Origin: CAVLCC01 sp963624975
Lineage (GTDB): Bacteria; Actinomycetota; Coriobacteriia; Coriobacteriales; CADBOM01
DNA length: 11,470 nt
NCBI GenBank assembly: GCA_963624975.1
Contig: CAVFRF010000007.1
Coordinates: 1-11,470 of the forward strand
Direction: 5' to 3'
In this document: piece by piece, positions 6,406 through 11,470 of the stretch
Numbering within the stretch: position 1 is the first letter of the stretch
Layout of the letters: every line of letters begins with the position of its first letter
Program-made: the position numbers and the translations under genes
The notes under the pieces: generated by a model
Seen by the model: the letters and a program-made list of their open reading frames with translations, nothing else
Told to the model about the DNA's origin: nothing
The model's database searches: none

Positions 6406-6425
6406 TTTTAGAAAATTTTCTAAAA
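6406..6425. promoter_or_regulatory. Perfect 20-bp palindrome between ssrA and carD promoters, operator-like
   Basis: The half-site TTTTAGAAAA is followed directly by its reverse complement, with no mismatch and no spacer. It is an AT-only island apart from one G/C per half, in GC-rich DNA. It overlaps the predicted carD -35 (6409-6414) and lies 5 nt beyond the ssrA -35, so a bound dimer could affect both promoters. The binding protein is unknown. Confidence 0.55.
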
Positions 6426-6437
6426 AAGTGGTAAGAT
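6409..6437 (+). promoter_or_regulatory. Predicted promoter of the carD-like gene
   Basis: TAGAAA (6409-6414) and TAAGAT (6432-6437) are 17 nt apart, about 4/6 matches each. The overlapping TATACG at 6437-6442 is an alternative -10. Transcription would begin near 6444, leaving a short leader with AAAGGA at 6455-6460, 6 nt before the ATG. Confidence 0.45.
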
Positions 6438-6466
6438 ATACGCAATCAAGTTTGAAAGGAAACAGC

Positions 6467-7048
6467 ATGTACGAGCAGGGCGAATACGTAGTCTATCATC
6501 ACGATGTATGTCAGATCACAGGTTATGCAGAAAACTACATAGACGAAGACGATTATCTAATACTCGAAGCCTTGTACGAGCACGCCCTTACCTTCTACGT
6601 TCCAGTTAAGTCGCTCGATCTGCTGCTGCAGCCGGTGCTCACCCGCGACGAGGCGCTCGGCCTCATCGACAGCATCCAGAGCACCCAGCCGCTCGACGAG
6701 TCCAAGCTCAGCGGCCACTACCCCAGGCGCAACATGCCCGGTCAGGGCAGCGCCTCCACCAACAACAAGCTGCGCGATTCCTACCGCCACTATGTGAAGA
6801 AGTGCACGGTGCAGGAGCTGATTCCGTTCATCAAGCTGCTGCGCGACCGCATCGAGGAGCGCCTGGCCCACAGCCAGCATCCCATCGCCACCGACAAGGA
6901 GTTCTACGAGCAGGTGGGGCACATCATCGACAACGAGCTGGCGGTGGCCCTCGAGATGGAGGTCGACCAGATCGAGCCCTTCATCGAGGACCGCACGGGC
7001 ATCAGGATCTACCAGGTGCACAAGGACCTGGAAGCCGTAGAGGGGTAG
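6467..7048 (+). CDS. CarD/CdnL-like RNA polymerase-interacting transcription factor
   Basis: 193 aa. The N-terminal part (about 1-60: YEQGEYVVYHHDVCQITGY, then YLILEALYEH, TFYVPVKSLDLL) matches the CarD/CdnL/TRCF Tudor-like domain that binds the RNA polymerase beta subunit and tunes open-complex stability. The rest is helical: LIPFIKLLRDRIEERLAH and EFYEQVGHIIDNELAVALEM, as in CarD C-terminal domains, after a low-complexity GQGSASTNN linker. The protein contains no tryptophan, so it lacks the DNA-wedge Trp known in mycobacterial CarD. The frame extends upstream to 6428, but ATG 6467 has AAAGGA 6 nt ahead and begins exactly at the domain. It is divergent from ssrA and convergent with smpB. I do not assign a symbol because it may be a paralogue of the main CarD. 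Confidence 0.8.
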   Translation: MYEQGEYVVYHHDVCQITGYAENYIDEDDYLILEALYEHALTFYVPVKSLDLLLQPVLTRDEALGLIDSIQSTQPLDESKLSGHYPRRNMPGQGSASTNNKLRDSYRHYVKKCTVQELIPFIKLLRDRIEERLAHSQHPIATDKEFYEQVGHIIDNELAVALEMEVDQIEPFIEDRTGIRIYQVHKDLEAVEG

Positions 7049-7095
7049 GCTGATCGCGTCTTTGCACCTTGCGAGCGCATCAAACGGATTCGAGT

Positions 7096-7150
7096 ACAAA
7101 AGAGCCGGTCGTCCACCTCGACAATCGAGTTGGACGACCGGCTCTTGGCT
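7096..7150. terminator. Strong terminator shared by carD-like gene (+) and smpB (-)
   Basis: A perfect 16-bp stem, AAGAGCCGGTCGTCCA (7100-7115) with its complement at 7131-7146, plus an inner 5-bp stem CTCGA/TCGAG (7117-7121/7125-7129) around a CAA loop. On the minus strand the stem runs into TTTTG, a better terminator for smpB. On the plus strand only TT follows. Its position between convergent stops argues that it serves both. Confidence 0.85.
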
Positions 7151-7204
7151 TGCTATCTGATCTGCATTCCGCGCGACCCCATGAGCGCCGTAAGCCCACT
7201 GCCG

Positions 7205-7687
7205 CTAGCGCATCGAGCGCTCCTTGAGCGCGCGTTCGACCTCGCGCTGCGAATCGCGCTTGGCCATGGCGTCGCGCTTGTCGTAGAGCTTGCGGCCGCG
7301 CGCGATGGCAATCTCGACCTTGACCCTGCCGTTCTTGTCGAAGTACAGCGAGAGCGGCACGATGGCCATGCCCTTGTCCCTGGTCTTCTCCAGCAGGTAC
7401 GTGATCTGCCGCTTGTGCAGCAGCAGCTTGCGGTTGCGGTCGGAATCCACGTTGTTGTAGCTGCCGTGGCTGTAGGGCTTGATGTGCACGCCCACCAGCC
7501 AGGCCTCGTGCTTGCGAATGATCACGAAGCACTCGGGAAGCTGGCAACCGTTCTCGCGAAGCGACCTCACCTCGGTGCCGGTGAGCGCGATGCCCGCCTC
7601 GAAGGTCTCGAGAATGTCGTAGTCGTGGCGCGCCTTGCGGTTCTGCGCGATCGTGTGCCTTCCGTCGTCTTTCTTTGCCTTGGCCAT
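7205..7687 (-). CDS. smpB: SsrA-binding protein SmpB
   Basis: 160-aa partner of tmRNA that docks its tRNA-like domain into the decoding centre of stalled ribosomes. Family blocks: IAQNRKARHDYDILETFEAG (13-32), GIALTGTEVRSLRENGCQL (32-50), FVIIRKHEAWLVGVHI (54-69), YSHGSYNNVDSDRNRKLLL (72-90), and GMAIVPLSLYFDKNGRVKVE (106-125). The C-terminal basic tail ARGRKLYDKRDAMAKRD (129-145) inserts into the mRNA channel. Full length for the family. The start ATG (7687) has a very strong AAAGGAGG 4 nt upstream; the frame continues upstream to 7765 without homology. It sits 84 nt after ilvD on the same strand with a large hairpin between, and close to ssrA. Confidence 0.97.
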   Translation of the reverse strand: MAKAKKDDGRHTIAQNRKARHDYDILETFEAGIALTGTEVRSLRENGCQLPECFVIIRKHEAWLVGVHIKPYSHGSYNNVDSDRNRKLLLHKRQITYLLEKTRDKGMAIVPLSLYFDKNGRVKVEIAIARGRKLYDKRDAMAKRDSQREVERALKERSMR

Positions 7688-7720
7688 GTCGCCTCCTTTC
7701 GAAACGTTCCAGCCGTAGCC

Positions 7721-7760
7721 GTTGCGGCGCGCGCGAATCCACGCCCGCACGCACCGCAAC
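7721..7760 (-). other. Long hairpin between ilvD and smpB (transcribed on minus strand)
   Basis: On the minus strand, GTTGCGGTGCGTGCGGG (from 7760) pairs over 17 bp with the complement ending at 7721, around a 6-nt CGTGGA loop, if four G-U wobbles are allowed. Those wobbles become C-A mismatches on the plus strand, so the structure favours the minus transcript. It begins 11 nt past the ilvD stop and ends 33 nt before the smpB start. No T-run follows, so it is not a classic terminator. It could be a partial terminator, a processing site or a 3'-end stabiliser. Confidence 0.55.
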
Positions 7761-7771
7761 GACACATTGCT

Positions 7772-9430
7772 CTATAGCAGCACCGCTCCCTTGTCGGCGC
7801 TGGTAACCATCCTCGAATAGCGCGCCAGCCAGCCCGTGGTGATGTTGGGCTGCGGCTGCACGTACTCGGCCCGGCGTCGTTCCAGCTCCTCGTCGGACAC
7901 CTCGAGCGTGATGGACGCATTGGGAATGTCGATGGTGATGGAGTCGCCCTCCTGTACCAGCCCGATGGGGCCGCCCGACGCGGCTTCGGGCGACACGTGC
8001 CCGATGGCAGCGCCGCGCGACGCGCCGGAGAAGCGCCCGTCGGTAATGAGCGCCACCGTCTTGTCGAGCTTCATGCCCGCAAGCGCCGAGGTGGGATTGA
8101 GCATCTCGCGCATGCCGGGACCGCCCTTGGGTCCCTCGTAGCGAATCACCACCACGTCGCCGTCGTGGATGCCGCCGGCGTAGATGGTGGCAATGGCATC
8201 TTCCTCGCAGTCGAACACGCGGGCCGGGCCCGTGTGCTTCTGCATCTCGGGAGCCACCGCGCTGCGCTTGACCACGCAGCCGTCGGGCGCGATGTTGCCC
8301 CACAGGATCTGCAGGCCGCCCGTGGGCGTGTAGGGATCGTCGATGTCGCGGATCGCCTTGTGGTCCTTCACCTTGGCGCCTGCGATGTTCTCGCCCAGCG
8401 TCTTGCCCGAAACCGTGGGTACATCGAGGTCGAGCAGCCCCTTCTTGGCAAGCTCCGACTGCACGGCCGCGATGCCGCCGGCCTCGTAGAGGTCGGGCAT
8501 GTGCGTGGGGCCGGCCGGAGCCAGGTGGCATATGTTGGGCGTCTTGGCCGAAATCTCGTTGAACATGGCCAGGTCGATCGGGCAGCCGGCCTCGTGCGAC
8601 AGCGCAAGCAGGTGCAGCACCGTGTTGGTGGAGCAGCCCAGCGCCATATCGCAGGTGAGCGCGTTGCGGATGCTGCGCTCGTTCACGATCTGGCGAGCCG
8701 TAACGTTCCTCTTCACCAGATCCATGATGGCCATGCCGGAATGCTTGCCCAGCTGCAGCCTCTTGGCGTACACGGCCGGAATCGTCCCGTTGCCGGGCAG
8801 CGCGATGCCGATGGCCTCGCACAGGCAGTTCATGCTGTTGGCGGTGTACATGCCCGAGCAGCTGCCGCATCCGGGGCAGCTGTTCTGCGTGCACTCCTCG
8901 AGCTGCGTCTCGTCGATCAGGCCGGCCTTGTAGGAGCCCACGGCCTCGAACATCTTGGAGAGGCTCACCTCCTCGCCGCCATACCTGCCGGCGAGCATCG
9001 GGCCGCCAGAGCACACCACGGTGGGCACGTCCATGCGCAGCGCGGCCATGAGCATGCCGGGCACGATCTTGTCGCAGTTGGGGATGAGCACCAAGCCGTC
9101 GAGCTGATGGGCCATGAACATGGTCTCCACGCTGTCGGCAATCAGCTCGCGCGACGCCAGCGAGTACTTCATCCCGACGTGGCCCATGGCGATGCCGTCG
9201 CACACGCCGATCGAGGGGATGAGGATCGGGGTGCCGCCGGCCATGCTCACGCCGGTCTTCACGGCATCGGCCAGCTTGTCGAGGTTCATGTGGCCGGGCA
9301 CGATCTCGCTATATGCCGAGACCACGCCGATCAGAGGCCTGTCAAGCTCCTCCGCGGTGTAGCCCAACGCGTAGAAGAGGCTCCTGTTGGGAGCACGCTC
9401 GCTTCCCTTGGTAACGTTTTCGCTTCGCAT
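7772..9430 (-). CDS. ilvD: Dihydroxy-acid dehydratase
   Basis: 552-aa iron-sulfur enzyme, third common step of valine/isoleucine synthesis, converting dihydroxy-isovalerate/-methylvalerate to the 2-keto acids. Visible motifs: SEIVPGHMNLDKLADAV (41-57), IGVCDGIAMGHVGMKYSL (74-91, C77), LIPNCDKIVPGMLMAA (115-130, C119), CPGCGSCSGMYTANSMNCL (185-203, C191 cluster ligand), GCSTNTVLHLLAL, and GPKGGPGMREML with TDGRFSGASRGAAIGHVSPEA near the C terminus. Full length for the family. The early block reads SAYSEIVPGH with no Cys, like the E. coli-type enzymes and unlike the [2Fe-2S] plant/mycobacterial type. The start ATG 9430 follows AGGAGA; the frame runs to 9490 without homology. It is separated from ilvC by an ilvC terminator, so it is probably transcribed on its own. 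Confidence 0.97.
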   Translation of the reverse strand: MRSENVTKGSERAPNRSLFYALGYTAEELDRPLIGVVSAYSEIVPGHMNLDKLADAVKTGVSMAGGTPILIPSIGVCDGIAMGHVGMKYSLASRELIADSVETMFMAHQLDGLVLIPNCDKIVPGMLMAALRMDVPTVVCSGGPMLAGRYGGEEVSLSKMFEAVGSYKAGLIDETQLEECTQNSCPGCGSCSGMYTANSMNCLCEAIGIALPGNGTIPAVYAKRLQLGKHSGMAIMDLVKRNVTARQIVNERSIRNALTCDMALGCSTNTVLHLLALSHEAGCPIDLAMFNEISAKTPNICHLAPAGPTHMPDLYEAGGIAAVQSELAKKGLLDLDVPTVSGKTLGENIAGAKVKDHKAIRDIDDPYTPTGGLQILWGNIAPDGCVVKRSAVAPEMQKHTGPARVFDCEEDAIATIYAGGIHDGDVVVIRYEGPKGGPGMREMLNPTSALAGMKLDKTVALITDGRFSGASRGAAIGHVSPEAASGGPIGLVQEGDSITIDIPNASITLEVSDEELERRRAEYVQPQPNITTGWLARYSRMVTSADKGAVLL

Positions 9431-9467
9431 CGCTTCTCCTCGAATATCATCCAGAAAATGTCGATTC

Positions 9468-9486
9468 GCACCGCTAGGCGCGGTGC
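9468..9486 (-). other. Hairpin in the ilvD leader
   Basis: Perfect 7-bp stem GCACCGC (9468-9474) / GCGGTGC (9480-9486) with a 5-nt loop, 37 nt ahead of the ilvD ATG on the minus strand. It is not followed by a T-run on that strand (GAATCGACATTTTC follows). It may be part of the 5' leader. No T-box or other riboswitch core was recognised. Confidence 0.4.
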
Positions 9487-9554
9487 CCACCCCGATACCT
9501 TACCACTGCGGGCACGCGCCCCGCGCATCGCGCCCGGCATGTGCACAGGGCGCG

Positions 9555-9590
9555 AAAAGGCCCGCCGTCCGCAACTCGGACGACGGGCCC
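9555..9590 (-). terminator. Rho-independent terminator of ilvC
   Basis: On the minus strand, GGCCCGTCGTCCG (from 9589) pairs with CGGACGGCGGGCC (ending 9559), 13 bp with one G-U, around an AGTTG loop, and is followed by TTTT. It lies 55 nt past the ilvC stop and shows that ilvC and ilvD are at least partly separate transcripts. Confidence 0.85.
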
Positions 9591-9644
9591 TGCAAGCTCG
9601 ATGCTACGCGCACGCCGCGCGAACCGCGGCCGCAAGCTCGAAAG

Positions 9645-10664
<1,020 letters not shown>

Positions 10665-10706
10665 TTAGAACATCTCCTTCGTTACAGGCAACATTAACCG
10701 CAATCG

Positions 10707-10735
10707 TTTAGCAGCCTCAACTCCATGCTGCTAAA
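10707..10735 (-). other. Hairpin at the start of the ilvC leader
   Basis: Perfect 9-bp stem TTTAGCAGC (10707-10715) / GCTGCTAAA (10727-10735) around an 11-nt loop, in the ilvC leader on the minus strand. If transcription starts near 10732, as the predicted -10 suggests, the stem would form at the very 5' end of the mRNA. No T-run follows, so it is not an obvious attenuator. Confidence 0.5.
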
Positions 10736-10738
10736 GTG

Positions 10739-10755
10739 ATTATTGCATCTTGCAA
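10739..10755 (-). promoter_or_regulatory. Predicted ilvC extended -10 overlapped by an inverted repeat
   Basis: On the minus strand, TGCAATAAT gives an extended -10 (TGn plus AATAAT, 10739-10744). No good -35 is seen at 16-18 nt. The inverted repeat TTGCA-TCT-TGCAA (10743-10755) overlaps it and has the T-N11-A form of many LysR-type regulator sites. In E. coli, ilvC is controlled by the LysR-type activator IlvY; a similar regulator is possible here but not encoded in the window. Confidence 0.4.
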
Positions 10756-10802
10756 AGTTTGAAAGCCCGCTGTTTCCTGTATGCGGGTAATATGCGGCGT
10801 TA

Positions 10803-10819
10803 GTGCACGAACGGTGCAC
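10803..10819. repeat. Paired GTGCAC palindromes, 5 bp apart
   Basis: GTGCAC at 10803-10808 and again at 10814-10819, each self-palindromic, so the pair is both a direct and an inverted repeat with 11-bp periodicity (one helical turn). It sits in the divergent region between ilvC and the DUF815-type gene and could be an operator. Confidence 0.4.
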
Positions 10820-10825
10820 AATGTC

Positions 10826-10849
10826 GTGCGAGCTGCCGTGCGAGCTGCC
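10826..10849. repeat. Perfect 12-bp tandem duplication
   Basis: GTGCGAGCTGCC occurs twice with no gap (10826-10837 and 10838-10849), 32 to 55 nt ahead of the next start codon. It is either slippage or a paired binding/leader element. Confidence 0.7.
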
Positions 10850-10880
10850 GGCATTCCATCGATCTGGAGGGATTGGGAAG

Positions 10881-11470
10881 ATGATCGTAGACGACTGGTT
10901 TATCGGGCTAGACGGCCTGGTGGTGTTTCGCAACCTGCTGGAAGACCCAGTGGTCGCGCCTCTGGGCGACGCGATGTTTCACCTTGCGAAGGGCGACGAC
11001 GACCTGGCGGCGCTCGAGGCGCTGGCCGAGTTCGAGCGCAGGCTCTTCGCGCATGGCACCTGCTGGACCAGCTATCTGCTGGAAGCTGTGTTGGACGACG
11101 AGAACGTCTACATCATGAAGTACGCGGTGGAGGGCCGTCGGGCCAATCCCCTGATGGACGAAGCGGCCGACCGCGAGCTGGAGTACCTGGGCCAGCTGGG
11201 GCAGCTCACCTTGGACGAGCTGCTCGAAGAGCTGGACAGCGGGGCCCGCGAGATCTTTGCCAACCTGCCGCGCTGGCAGACCCGCAGCGCCGACTTCGCG
11301 GGCGAGTACGCCGACCGCGTGGAGCACGTTGCAACCCGGGGCTACGGCATGTTCGCCACGCACAACATGTTCGTGGTCGAAGATGGCAAGCTGGTGCCGG
11401 TGAAGCACCCCGACCCGCAGCTGCTGGAAGACCTGCCCGGCTACGAGCGCGAGCGCGCCAAGGTCGTGGA
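10881..11470 (+). CDS. N-terminal part of a DUF815-type AAA ATPase, partial
   Basis: Open from ATG 10881 to the window edge: 196 codons, with no stop reached. GGAGG lies 10 nt before the ATG. The pattern fits the DUF815 family of uncharacterised P-loop ATPases: an N-terminal helical region with ALAEFERRLF and CWTSYLLEAVLDDENVY (about 50-75), then DRELEYLGQLGQLTLDELL, then GYGMFATHNMFVVEDGKLVP with VKHPDP and LPGYERERAKVV at the visible end. In this family the YERER block lies directly before the NTE.F..G.paNNvLLyG Walker A region, which would lie just beyond the window. The protein is rich in Asp/Glu and lacks a signal peptide. The cellular role of the family is not known. It is transcribed divergently from ilvC; the N-terminal call alone is moderate evidence. 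Confidence 0.65.
   Translation, partial: MIVDDWFIGLDGLVVFRNLLEDPVVAPLGDAMFHLAKGDDDLAALEALAEFERRLFAHGTCWTSYLLEAVLDDENVYIMKYAVEGRRANPLMDEAADRELEYLGQLGQLTLDELLEELDSGAREIFANLPRWQTRSADFAGEYADRVEHVATRGYGMFATHNMFVVEDGKLVPVKHPDPQLLEDLPGYERERAKVV

Noticed and set aside
7080..9203. 707-codon minus-strand open frame across smpB and ilvD
   Set aside because: It is the alternative frame of two recognised genes; its Arg/His-rich product matches nothing.
10665..10880. T-box riboswitch before ilvC
   Set aside because: No AGGGTGGNACCGCG-type antiterminator core in the leader on either strand.

Overview
The window is high-GC bacterial DNA with short operons, CCA-encoding tRNAs, strong GGAGG-type ribosome binding sites, a CarD-like RNA polymerase factor and one-piece tmRNA. 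A high-GC Gram-positive, most likely a Coriobacteriia/Eggerthellales-type actinobacterium, fits best. This placement is an inference from gene content and composition, not from an alignment.

Layout from left to right. (1) The last 43 codons of a C-terminal receiver domain (+). (2) A minus-strand tRNA-Pro(TGG)/tRNA-Gly(TCC) pair with its own promoter and terminator. (3) A minus-strand cluster rph - rdgB - cbiB (RNase PH, XTP/dITP pyrophosphatase, cobalamin CbiB). rph and rdgB overlap by 4 bases. (4) A 558-bp gap, then a lone 693-aa plus-strand glycosyltransferase-like protein made of two unlike halves. (5) A 353-nt tmRNA gene (ssrA, minus) that no protein frame explains, recognised from its tRNA-like ends and its DNNRYALAA tag. 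(6) carD-like gene (+), divergent from ssrA, with a perfect 20-bp palindrome between the two predicted promoters. (7) smpB (-), convergent with carD across a very strong terminator. (8) ilvD and ilvC (-), each with its own leader or terminator structures. (9) The first 196 codons of a DUF815-type ATPase (+), divergent from ilvC.

Functionally, ssrA and smpB form the trans-translation ribosome-rescue pair and lie within 2 kb, with a transcription factor between them. ilvC and ilvD catalyse consecutive steps of valine/isoleucine synthesis. rph, rdgB and the tRNAs concern RNA maturation and nucleotide-pool cleaning. Most of the window is core housekeeping DNA. The less ordinary parts are the shared ssrA/carD control region with its palindrome, the chimeric glycosyltransferase with different codon use in its two halves, and several unannotated RNA hairpins and operator-like repeats in the leaders of ilvC, ilvD, smpB and ssrA.
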